In this document: in pieces, positions 8,237-15,116 of the stretch
How positions within the stretch are numbered: the stretch's first letter is position 1
Layout of the letters: each line of letters opens with the position of its first letter
Assembly: GCA_964555675.1 (NCBI GenBank)
Contig: CAZKTU010000057.1
Span: 1 to 30,972, forward strand
Direction of reading: 5' to 3'
DNA from: CAIWXH01 sp964555675
GTDB taxonomy: Bacteria > Chloroflexota > Chloroflexia > Chloroflexales > Chloroflexaceae
DNA: 30,972 bases
Notes under the pieces: model-generated
What the model was told of the DNA's origin: nothing
Database searches by the model: none
The model's input: only the letters and a program-made list of their open reading frames with translations
Translations under genes and position numbers: made by a program

Positions 8237-9561
8237 TGGCCGATCAGCACGAATTGACGCCAGCCCTCCTCGACCAGTGACTGATACTCGCCCGCCGAGT
8301 CGCCGACCAGTGACGCCGCGAGATCCTCGGCGGGCGTCGCCGGCTCGCCGAGCTGGGTCTGGGCGGCCGCGAGGACGTCCAACTGGGCCTGGTCGCTCAC
8401 GCGGGTCACGTCGATTGCGAAGCCCAGGCCGAAGCCGTTCTCGGGCAGGATCTGCGCCGCCTGCAGCTCGGGCTCGAGGATCAGATTGGCGAGCACCAGA
8501 GCGGCGGCCTGGTTGGGCGCGTTCTTCGGGATGGCCACGTAGTTGAAGTCGCCGATCATGTAGTCGTCGAAGACGAAGGCCCGCGCCGTCGTAGGCGCCA
8601 GCCCTTCGGCGATCAGCGGCCCGGCCCCCGCGATCGCCTGGGTGATGCTGAAGTCGACCTCGCCGTTGGCGAAGAGGGCGTGCAGCTCGTTCTCGTCCTT
8701 GGGATAGGTCTCGCCCTGACGCCACAGGTAGGGCTTCAGCTCGTTGAGGTAGGCCCACAGCTCGGGCGACCACTGCTCCCAGAGGGCCTGGTCGTAGGCC
8801 AGCCACTGCTTCGCGTCGCCGCTCAGCTCGAAGAGGGCGCCCTTGACGAAGCGCGTGCCCTGGAAGGCGCCCGGCCCCGGCGCGATATAGGTGAAGCGGC
8901 CGGGGTTGGCCTTGGCCCACGCCAGCAGCTCGGCGTACGAGCGCGGCAGCTCCTCCTCGCCCATGCGCGCCGAGTCGTAGATCAGCTGGAACTGAGCCGA
9001 GGACCAGGGGCTCTCGTAGCCCTCGACCGGCTCGCCGAAGTCGAGGTAGATCGCCGGGTTGTCCCAGTCGACGAGCTGGGCGTTGGGCAGCTTACGCGAC
9101 CAGTCGGGCAGCAGCATCTCGGCCTGCTTGAGCGAGAGGAAGTTCTCGCCGTTGATCCAGATCAGGTCGACGGCGCCCCGCTCAACCCCGGCCTCCTTCT
9201 CGCTGAGCACCTGGTTGACGGCGTCGACCGTGTCGGCCAGGGGCACCCGGTTGAGCGTGACCCCGTAGCGCTCCTGTAGGGCCTTGCCGTAGAAGTCGTC
9301 GACGAAGCGGTTGATGCTCTCGGAGCCGCCCCAGAGGTACCAGTTGACGGTCTGGCCGCGGGCGGCGGCGACGACGCTCTCCCAGTCGTCAAGGTCGAGC
9401 GCGCCCGTCGCGGGGGACTGAGCGGGGGCGGCCGTGGCCTCCGCGGGCGCTGCGGGCGCAGCCGTGGGCTCGGCGGGCGCGGCCGGCTGGCCCCCACAGG
9501 CCGCGAGGCCGATGCTCACCAGGGCAAGCAGGGCGATCCAGCGTAGCTGACGTGCGTGCAT
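8233..9561 (-). CDS. ynjB: YnjB-like ABC transporter substrate-binding lipoprotein
   Basis: 442 residues from ATG 9561, with TAAGGAG 9 nt upstream; the longer open frame runs into an intergenic repeat and is not used. The signal peptide ends in a lipobox (LAAC, Cys22), followed by an Ala/Pro/Thr linker to about 53. The mature part begins with GQTVNWYLWGGSESINRF, the signature I associate with YnjB (COG4134) binding proteins. Later motifs such as DLIWINGENF and the two-lobed layout fit an extracellular solute-binding protein. No permease or ATPase gene is adjacent, which is unusual; those of E. coli are ynjC and ynjD. The ligand is unknown. The neighbours in this operon are relatives of YnjF and YdjX/Z. 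Confidence 0.85.
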   Translation of the reverse strand: MHARQLRWIALLALVSIGLAACGGQPAAPAEPTAAPAAPAEATAAPAQSPATGALDLDDWESVVAAARGQTVNWYLWGGSESINRFVDDFYGKALQERYGVTLNRVPLADTVDAVNQVLSEKEAGVERGAVDLIWINGENFLSLKQAEMLLPDWSRKLPNAQLVDWDNPAIYLDFGEPVEGYESPWSSAQFQLIYDSARMGEEELPRSYAELLAWAKANPGRFTYIAPGPGAFQGTRFVKGALFELSGDAKQWLAYDQALWEQWSPELWAYLNELKPYLWRQGETYPKDENELHALFANGEVDFSITQAIAGAGPLIAEGLAPTTARAFVFDDYMIGDFNYVAIPKNAPNQAAALVLANLILEPELQAAQILPENGFGLGFAIDVTRVSDQAQLDVLAAAQTQLGEPATPAEDLAASLVGDSAGEYQSLVEEGWRQFVLIGQ

Positions 9562-9611
9562 ACCGAAAAACTCCTTACTATCTGCGCAAGACTGACGGGT
9601 AGCCCCCGTAA

Positions 9612-9633
9612 GGGCGCACCCATGTGTGCGCCC
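9612..9633 (-). promoter_or_regulatory. Perfect 8-bp hairpin in leader of the binding-protein gene
   Basis: GGGCGCAC (9612-9619), 6-nt loop, GTGCGCCC (9626-9633), about 50 nt upstream of the binding-protein start in its probable mRNA leader. No U-tract follows on the minus strand. A modulating or stabilising role is possible. Confidence 0.4.
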
Positions 9634-9685
9634 CCCACGGAGCGCCCCACCCCCGTGTGCGCCCCCCCGTGTGAGCGCCCCACCC
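9624..9685. repeat. Two 31-bp imperfect tandem repeats, G-tract rich on minus strand
   Basis: Copies at 9624-9654 and 9655-9685 both start GTGTGCGCCCCCC and end GAGCGCCCCACCC or nearly so. They fill most of the 147-nt space between the phosphatidyltransferase stop and the binding-protein start. The minus strand, which is the mRNA sense, carries six runs of three or more G, giving a possible G-quadruplex. Confidence 0.65.
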
Positions 9686-9708
9686 TGCATCTGGGCTCCG
9701 ACGCCGCA

Positions 9709-10317
9709 CTAGAGGCGCCGGATCGCCCAGGCCACGCGCTGCCCTGCGGTGAGCAGGACCAGGGCGGCCATCAGGCCGAAGAGCGGGACGATCGCCCCAG
9801 GCAGCAGCAGGAAGAGCGTGAAGAAGACCACCGTCTCGGCGCCCTCGATCAGCCCCGTGGGCATGGTCACGGCGGTCAGCTCGCCGCCCGCGGCCGCGCC
9901 GGCGCTGCGCTTCTCGAAGAGGGCGGCCAGGTACATCCAGCTGGCGGCGTTGATGTAGAAGCTGCACACCAGCAAGCCGAAAGCCAGGAAGGCGGCCGCG
10001 GTGCCTGCGGCCAGGGCCAGCCCGAGGGGCACGGCCACGTAGATCACGTGGTCGAGCACGATGTCGAGGTAGCCGCCCAGGTCGCTCTGCTGCCCGGTCA
10101 GGCGGGCCAGGGTGCCGTCGAGCCCGTCGAGCAGCCGGTTGGCCGCCCAGAGGCCCAGGGCGAGCCAGTAGGCGCCCTGCCAGGCGGCGCCCGCCGCGGC
10201 CAGGCCGACGACGGCCGCGACGACGGTGATCGTGGTGGGGTGGACCCGCCGCAGCGGGCCGCGCACCAGCGGGCTGAGCAGGGACTCTTTCGGTTCGCGC
10301 AGGGCTTTGTCGATCAT
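9709..10317 (-). CDS. CDP-alcohol phosphatidyltransferase family membrane protein (YnjF-like)
   Basis: 202 residues, ATG 10317 with GAGGAG 7 nt upstream. The family signature DGx2ARx8Gx3Dx3D is complete: DGTLARLTGQQSDLGGYLD followed by IVLD, near residues 65-88. These aspartates bind the metal ions that activate the CDP-linked donor. About six membrane helices surround it. Enzymes of this family move a phosphatidyl or related group from a CDP-alcohol to a second alcohol, as in phospholipid synthesis; the acceptor cannot be read here. It lies 17 nt downstream of the TVP38/TMEM64 gene. The pairing matches the YnjF and YdjX/Z association in E. coli. Confidence 0.9.
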   Translation of the reverse strand: MIDKALREPKESLLSPLVRGPLRRVHPTTITVVAAVVGLAAAGAAWQGAYWLALGLWAANRLLDGLDGTLARLTGQQSDLGGYLDIVLDHVIYVAVPLGLALAAGTAAAFLAFGLLVCSFYINAASWMYLAALFEKRSAGAAAGGELTAVTMPTGLIEGAETVVFFTLFLLLPGAIVPLFGLMAALVLLTAGQRVAWAIRRL

Positions 10318-10334
10318 CGTCCGCTCCTCGTCGA

Positions 10335-11057
10335 TTACGAGCGATCGTCGCAGTTGACGCCAGCGGAGTCGCCCCTGCGTCGAAGTACCGCCGCTGCTGC
10401 CAGGACAATCAGGAGGCCGCCGAGCGTGCCAAGCAGTGCCACGGGGCTAAGATGCGGCAGATTCACATCGAGGCCGGCGATGGCGCTACCCGCCAGCACA
10501 ATCGCGACGACGCCCGGCAGGCTGCCGAGGGTATTGCCAAGCAAGAATGGCCAGAGCTGCACGCGCAACACGCCGATCAAGTAGTTGATCGGGTCATAGG
10601 GCAAGAAGCTCAGCCGCAGTAGCACCACACTGAGCAGCGGTCGTTCGCGCAGGCGCAGGCCATAACGCGTGCAGAGCCGCGCGATGCGGCCCTCGGCGCG
10701 GCCCGAGGCGCGCCCGAGGCCATAGGTTAGCAGGGCCGAGAGGTTGCAGCCGATCAGCGTGTAGAGCACGCCGAGGGTCGGGCCGAAGCAGAGGCCGGCG
10801 ATGCCGCCGAGCAGGGCGGCGGGGACGAGCAGCAACGGGCTCAGGGCCGTCGCGCCGATGAAGAGCAGCGGGCCGAGGGGGCTCGTCTTGCAGACGGTCA
10901 GCAGATTGTCCAGCAGTTCGCGCGAGGTGAGCATCTCGCTCCAGGCGTAGAGCTGCACGGCCCCGAACAGGAGCGCCCAGACGCCCAGCACGAGCAAACT
11001 GCGTTTGGGGCCGCCGGGCCTGGCCCGCATCGTCGTGACGCGCTCCTGCTCAAGCAT
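10335..11057 (-). CDS. TVP38/TMEM64 (VTT domain, DedA-superfamily-related) membrane protein
   Basis: 240 residues. The ATG at 11057 overlaps the stop of the upstream flavoprotein by 8 nt (ATGCTTGA), so translation is probably coupled; an alternative ATG at 11030 (MRARPGG) is possible. A basic N-terminus is followed by a membrane helix, then the VTT core with PAALLGGIAGLCFGP and a loop ending in RLSFLPYDPINYLIG, typical of TVP38/TMEM64/YdjX proteins. Family members are implicated in lipid scrambling or flipping and membrane homeostasis; YdjX and YdjZ are the E. coli examples. A C-terminal helix is followed by a short basic tail. Confidence 0.9.
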   Translation of the reverse strand: MLEQERVTTMRARPGGPKRSLLVLGVWALLFGAVQLYAWSEMLTSRELLDNLLTVCKTSPLGPLLFIGATALSPLLLVPAALLGGIAGLCFGPTLGVLYTLIGCNLSALLTYGLGRASGRAEGRIARLCTRYGLRLRERPLLSVVLLRLSFLPYDPINYLIGVLRVQLWPFLLGNTLGSLPGVVAIVLAGSAIAGLDVNLPHLSPVALLGTLGGLLIVLAAAAVLRRRGDSAGVNCDDRS

Positions 11058-12777
11058 GGGTCGCCCTCGTCAGGGCGGGCGTCGCGCGGCGTCGGCCGAA
11101 GCCCACGCGCTTCTTGAGGGTGAGGGTCGAGGCGGCGTACTTGACGCTCTCGCTCACGAAGAAGCGCGCCACCTCCTGCATGGTCGCCTCGCCGAAGAAG
11201 TGGCGGCGGAAGGCGCCCTGGCCCAGGAAGCCGGTGTTCTGGCGCAGCAGGCTCAGGCGCAGCTTGTTGCGCGGCAGGTGGTTGCGGCCCGCCAGCACCT
11301 GCTGGAAGGCCCAGGGGATCCAGGGCGTCGCGGCGTAGAGCCCCCGGATCTCGGCGACCGTGCGATCGACCGCCGCCTCGTCGCATGGGTCCACCGCCTC
11401 GATCAGCGTATCGATGCGGTCGGCCAGCTGCTTGAACTCGGCGAAGCCGCCGCCCACCAGCCGCAGGGTGCCGATCTCGGCGAAGTACTCGTCGCGGCTG
11501 CGGGCCCGCCCGCGCGTGCTCAGCAGCTTGACATACTCGGTGTAGGCCCCGAGCAGCCAGAGCACGCTGTAGACCGACCAGAGCTTGTAGTTCGACCAGG
11601 ACTTGAACGAGTTGGCCACCACCCGGTCGTGGGCGGCCACGTAGCGTAGGGTCAGCTCCTCGAGGGGCCGGAAGCGCTCGGGCGCGTAGTCCTGGTCGCG
11701 GTGGGCGTCGAGCAGCAGGTGGGCCAGCAGGGCCGTGCTCATCAGGGTGGTGTAGAGGCCCTTCGAGTAGAGCGGGTCGATGAAGCCGGCGGCGTGGCCG
11801 AGCAGGCAGAAGCGCTCGCCGACCACGTGGGTCGAGGTGTACTGCAGGCGCTCGGTGCGCGTCCAGGCCCGCGCCGCACGGGCGCCCCTGAAGTGGGCCG
11901 CCACGCTCGGGAAGCGCTCGATGAAGCTGAAGAACTCTTCTTCGGGCGAAAGATCCGCGCGCATGGGGTAGATGCGCGGGTCGAGCTGCAGCCCGACGCT
12001 GACCAGGGGGTTGGTCGACTGGGGGTGGTTGTTGAAGGGGATGACCCAGAGCCAGCCGCCGTGGAAGATGTGGTGCAGGGTGCCCTGCGAGACTGGGAAG
12101 GGGATGCCGTAGCTCTCGTGCGAGGCCCCGACCTGGTTGTAGCAGGGCAGGTCGACCATGTGGGTGAAGATCGTGCGGGTGTGGGCCTGCAGGTCGCGGC
12201 TGCGCCAGCCGAACTTCTCGGCCAGGATCGAGCGCATGCCGCCCGCGTCGACCACGAAGTCGGCCTCATAGTTTTGGCCCTGGGCCGTCATGATCGTGAC
12301 CCCGTCGGGCTGCAGGCTGATATCCTTCACCGGGGTGCTCTGCAGCACCGTCGAGCCGTAGCGCACCGCGATCGAGGTGAGCAGATAGTCGCTGTCCTGG
12401 CGGTGGATGTGCAGCTCGTAGCCGTGGGGGCGCTGCGGGATGACCGCCTGCAGCGAGCGGCGCAGGTCCTGGGGCCGGCCCTCGCTGTGGTGCAGGTAGC
12501 TGAAGTGGCGCTTGAGCCCGTGCGAGGTGCCGATGTGGGCCATGTAGTTCTCCGAGCTGAAGAAGGCCAGCTCGGGCACGTCGAACAGCTCGGCCATGGC
12601 CCGCATGGTCTCGGAGGTCTCGAGGATCATCGACTCGCCGACGGCGAACTTGGGGTGCTGCCCGGCCTCGAAGATGATCACTCTGAGCCCGTGGCGGGAG
12701 AGGATCGCGCCCAGGGTCGAGCCGCTGATGCCCGAGCCGATGATCGCGACGTCGTAGCGCTCACGTGTGTCTGTCAC
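11050..12777 (-). CDS. FAD-dependent oxidoreductase of the flavin-dependent halogenase-like family
   Basis: 575 residues, GTG 12777 with GGGAGGA just upstream. The N-terminal Rossmann motif GSGISG (14-19) binds FAD, and GESMILETSE follows as in halogenases. WLWVIP (242-247) fits the WxWxIP motif that distinguishes flavin-dependent halogenases from ordinary monooxygenases. LLGHAAGFIDPLYSKG (325-340) matches their third FAD motif; the usual GDAA is GHAA here. Residues about 370-575 form a helical C-terminal part of unknown role. Related proteins include true halogenases, geranylgeranyl reductase-like enzymes and non-halogenating look-alikes, so the reaction is uncertain; I cannot place the catalytic lysine. 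It is the first gene of the six-gene minus operon with TVP38 and the phosphatidyltransferase, so its substrate may be membrane lipid-like. Confidence 0.85.
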   Translation of the reverse strand: MTDTRERYDVAIIGSGISGSTLGAILSRHGLRVIIFEAGQHPKFAVGESMILETSETMRAMAELFDVPELAFFSSENYMAHIGTSHGLKRHFSYLHHSEGRPQDLRRSLQAVIPQRPHGYELHIHRQDSDYLLTSIAVRYGSTVLQSTPVKDISLQPDGVTIMTAQGQNYEADFVVDAGGMRSILAEKFGWRSRDLQAHTRTIFTHMVDLPCYNQVGASHESYGIPFPVSQGTLHHIFHGGWLWVIPFNNHPQSTNPLVSVGLQLDPRIYPMRADLSPEEEFFSFIERFPSVAAHFRGARAARAWTRTERLQYTSTHVVGERFCLLGHAAGFIDPLYSKGLYTTLMSTALLAHLLLDAHRDQDYAPERFRPLEELTLRYVAAHDRVVANSFKSWSNYKLWSVYSVLWLLGAYTEYVKLLSTRGRARSRDEYFAEIGTLRLVGGGFAEFKQLADRIDTLIEAVDPCDEAAVDRTVAEIRGLYAATPWIPWAFQQVLAGRNHLPRNKLRLSLLRQNTGFLGQGAFRRHFFGEATMQEVARFFVSESVKYAASTLTLKKRVGFGRRRATPALTRATHA

Positions 12778-12866
12778 AGGTCCTCCCGTATAGCAGCCGG
12801 TCCGAATCTGGGTCTTGGGGTGATGTGCCGAGCGTAGCGGGCAATCCTTACACAGTGCTTACGCCG

Positions 12867-12895
12867 TTGCCCGGGCCCGGGGCCCCTGGTATACT
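12867..12895 (+). promoter_or_regulatory. Sigma-70-type promoter with extended -10 for the methyltransferase
   Basis: TTGCCC (12867-12872), exactly 17 bp, then TATACT (12890-12895) with TGG directly before it. Start of transcription is expected near 12902, about 25 nt before the ATG. The spacer holds a nested GC palindrome (CCGGGCCCGGGGCCCC) that could serve an operator role. Confidence 0.7.
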
Positions 12896-12926
12896 GCTTT
12901 CTTTGCGAGCGATGGGAGCCCCGCGG

Positions 12927-13559
12927 ATGTTTGAGCGGACGATTTCGCGCGACGAGGCCAGGCGGGTCTACGACCGGCTCGGCGACGACCTCGAGCGGGC
13001 CAGGCGCTTCGAGGGCGAGGCCAAAGATCTGGGCCTGCGCCTGCTCGACCTCGCGCCCGGCCAGCGGGTGCTGCAGGTGGGCGTGGGCGCCGGTGTCGAG
13101 CAGGCCGCCCTGCGCAAGGCCGTCGGGCCCGCCGGCATGGTCGTCGGCTGCGACCTGTCGCGCGGCATGCTCGAGCTGACGCGCCGGCGCGCCGAGACGC
13201 CCCTCTGCGAGGGCGACGCGGCGCGGCTGCCGCTGCGTGCGGCCAGCTTCGACCGGCTCTTTTCGGCCTATCTGCTCGATCTCATCCCCCTCTCCGAACT
13301 GCCTCAGGTCCTGGCCGAGTTCCGCCGCGTGCTGCGGCCCGGGGGCCGCCTGGCGCTCGTCTCGCTGACCGAGGGCGTCGATCCGCGCAGTCGCCTCTTC
13401 GTGGCCGGCTGGAAGCTGCTCTTTCGCCTCGACCCGCAGCGCCTGGGCGGCTGCCGCCCACTGCAGCTCGCCGAGTTGCTTGGTAGAGCCGGCTTCACCG
13501 TCGAGCGCCACGTCGTGGTCCAACGCGGCTTCCCCAGCGAGGTGCTGGTCGGCCAATAG
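12927..13559 (+). CDS. Class I SAM-dependent methyltransferase (UbiE/Methyltransf_11-like)
   Basis: 210 residues. ATG 12927 was chosen over the in-frame ATG at 12912 because GGGAG (12914-12918) sits 8 nt before it and itself overlaps the earlier ATG. The SAM-binding core is VLQVGVGAGVEQ, then GCDLSRGMLELTRRR (acidic end of the second strand), an EGDAARLPL loop, and FRRVLRPGGRLALVS, as in Methyltransf_11 enzymes. The substrate is not evident. It is transcribed divergently from the halogenase-like operon and converges on the flavoprotein disulfide reductase with only 6 bp between stops. Confidence 0.88.
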   Translation: MFERTISRDEARRVYDRLGDDLERARRFEGEAKDLGLRLLDLAPGQRVLQVGVGAGVEQAALRKAVGPAGMVVGCDLSRGMLELTRRRAETPLCEGDAARLPLRAASFDRLFSAYLLDLIPLSELPQVLAEFRRVLRPGGRLALVSLTEGVDPRSRLFVAGWKLLFRLDPQRLGGCRPLQLAELLGRAGFTVERHVVVQRGFPSEVLVGQ

Positions 13560-13565
13560 CGCCGC

Positions 13566-14987
13566 CTACTGGCGCGGGGCCGCGATCTGGCCCGCGGGCC
13601 GCCCGGGCGCCATGACCCGGGGCCGTGCGCGCCGGTAGCGCAGGTAGGCGCCCAGCTCGCCGCGCAGGCCGGTCAGGGTCTCGCGCAGGAAGGCGTCGGC
13701 CACCTTCTGGATGCCGCTCGAGAAGGTCGGGTAGGGGTAGACCACCCGGTAGAGCTTGTAGAGCGAGATGCCCTCCTGGATGGCCAGGGTGAAGAGCGAG
13801 ATCATCTCCGAGGCCCGCGGCCCAACGATGGTCACGCTGAGGATCTTGCCGCTCAGGCGCAGGGCATCGACGATGATGAAGCCCCGCTGCAGGTCGTCGG
13901 TGTAGCCGCGGTCGGTCTGGGTCACTAGGTCGACCCTGATGCGCTTGACGGCCTTGGGGTGGTAGCGCTCGGCCAGCTGCTTCTGGCTCATGCCGGCCGT
14001 GGCCACCTCGGGGTCGCTGAAGGTGGCGCTCGGGTAGTACGGCTCGGGCGCGCGGGCGGGCAGCCAGGGGAAGGCGATGCGCTGGACGACGCGCCGCCCC
14101 TGGGCGTTGGCCGAGTGGGTGAAGGCCGAGGTGGCGGTCACGTCGCCGATCGCGTAGATGCCGGGCAGATTGGTGCGCCCGTAGCTGTCGGTGGCGACGC
14201 CGTTGCGGGGCGAGAACGCAACCCCCACCGTTTCGAGGCCCAGGCCCTCGACGTTGCGCTCGCGGCCGACGGCGACCAGCACATAGTCGACGCCCTCGAG
14301 GGCGGTGACCTGGCCGGCCCGCTCGATCCGCAGGCTCTGGCTCACCTCCTCGTACGAGTGGACGCTCGCGCCGAAGTGGAGGGCCACGCCCTTTGCGCGC
14401 AGGGAGGCCTCGATCGCCTGGGCGGCCTCGGGCAGGTGGCGCGTCAGCACGCGGGGCGACTGGTCGATCAGGCTGACCTGGCTGCCGAGCTTGCGGAAGG
14501 CAAAGGCCAGCTCGACCCCGATCACGCCGCCACCGATGATCGCCAGGTGGCGCGGGGCCGCGGGCAGCTCGAAGACGCTCTCGTTGGTCAGGGCCCGGCC
14601 CTCCGGCAGGCCGGCGATCGCCAGCTTGCGCGGGCGAGCCCCCGTGGCGATCACGATATTCTCGGTGGTCAGGGTGCGCTCGCCGCCCTCGGGCAGGGCC
14701 ACGACCACCTGGGTGCTGCTCGCCATGCGCGCCCGGCCGAAGATCAGGCTGAGGTTCTTCACCTCGCCGAACTCGTGGGTCTCCTTCTCGCGCAGGGCGT
14801 CGCGCTTGCGGCGCACCTCGGCCAGGGCGCCGTCTGGGTCGCGCGCGCCGCGCTCCTCGGCCTGGTGGATGAGCGTCTTCGAGGGCACGCAGCCGACGTT
14901 GGTGCAGTCGCCGCCCACGTGCAGGGCCTCGATCACCGCCACCGGCTTGCCGAGGTTGGCGAGGCCGACGGCCACCGTCAGCCCCCC
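13566..14987 (-). CDS. Mercuric-reductase-like FAD/NAD(P) disulfide oxidoreductase, N-terminus lost in gap
   Basis: The frame enters from gap 2 as GGLTVAVGLANLGKPVAV, which is the end of an FAD Rossmann motif, so about 12-17 residues are missing. The redox pair is intact in GGDCTNVGCVPSKTL. A second Rossmann motif (IIGGGVIGVELA) binds NAD(P)H, GIYAIGDV is the late FAD motif, and a dimerisation domain follows. At the place where lipoamide dehydrogenase and glutathione reductase have the catalytic His-Glu pair (HPTxxE), this protein reads YPTFSS. That matches mercuric-reductase-type relatives, but the C-terminal Cys pair for mercury binding is absent. It should be a pyridine nucleotide-dependent reductase of unknown acceptor. 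It lies downstream of the selenoprotein on the same strand, so it could be its reductant; that is speculation. Confidence 0.88.
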   Translation of the reverse strand, partial: GGLTVAVGLANLGKPVAVIEALHVGGDCTNVGCVPSKTLIHQAEERGARDPDGALAEVRRKRDALREKETHEFGEVKNLSLIFGRARMASSTQVVVALPEGGERTLTTENIVIATGARPRKLAIAGLPEGRALTNESVFELPAAPRHLAIIGGGVIGVELAFAFRKLGSQVSLIDQSPRVLTRHLPEAAQAIEASLRAKGVALHFGASVHSYEEVSQSLRIERAGQVTALEGVDYVLVAVGRERNVEGLGLETVGVAFSPRNGVATDSYGRTNLPGIYAIGDVTATSAFTHSANAQGRRVVQRIAFPWLPARAPEPYYPSATFSDPEVATAGMSQKQLAERYHPKAVKRIRVDLVTQTDRGYTDDLQRGFIIVDALRLSGKILSVTIVGPRASEMISLFTLAIQEGISLYKLYRVVYPYPTFSSGIQKVADAFLRETLTGLRGELGAYLRYRRARPRVMAPGRPAGQIAAPRQ

Positions 14988-15087
14988 NNNNNNNNNNNNN
15001 NNNNNNNNNNNNNNNNNNNNNNNNNNNNNNNNNNNNNNNNNNNNNNNNNNNNNNNNNNNNNNNNNNNNNNNNNNNNNNNNNNNNNNN
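14988..15087. other. Assembly gap 2 (100 N), apparently real missing sequence
   Basis: The flanks share no overlap, unlike the other two gaps. The gap hides the start of the disulfide oxidoreductase. An ATG on the minus strand at 15090-15088 abuts the gap but has no clear ribosome site, so it may or may not be that start. The 29 bases between the gap and the selenoprotein stop hold nothing else visible. Confidence 0.9.
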
Positions 15088-15116
15088 CATCAACTTGCGT
15101 GCCTGCGCGGGCGAGC

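Noticed and set aside
9624..9685. CRISPR-like repeats
   Set aside because: Only two adjacent copies with no unique spacers between them.
12912..12914. Earlier ATG as start of the methyltransferase
   Set aside because: Its upstream lacks a ribosome site, while GGGAG overlapping it is well placed for the ATG at 12927.
11050..13559. Halogenase-like protein and methyltransferase as a natural-product cluster
   Set aside because: They are divergently transcribed and no PKS, NRPS or other biosynthetic core gene is present.
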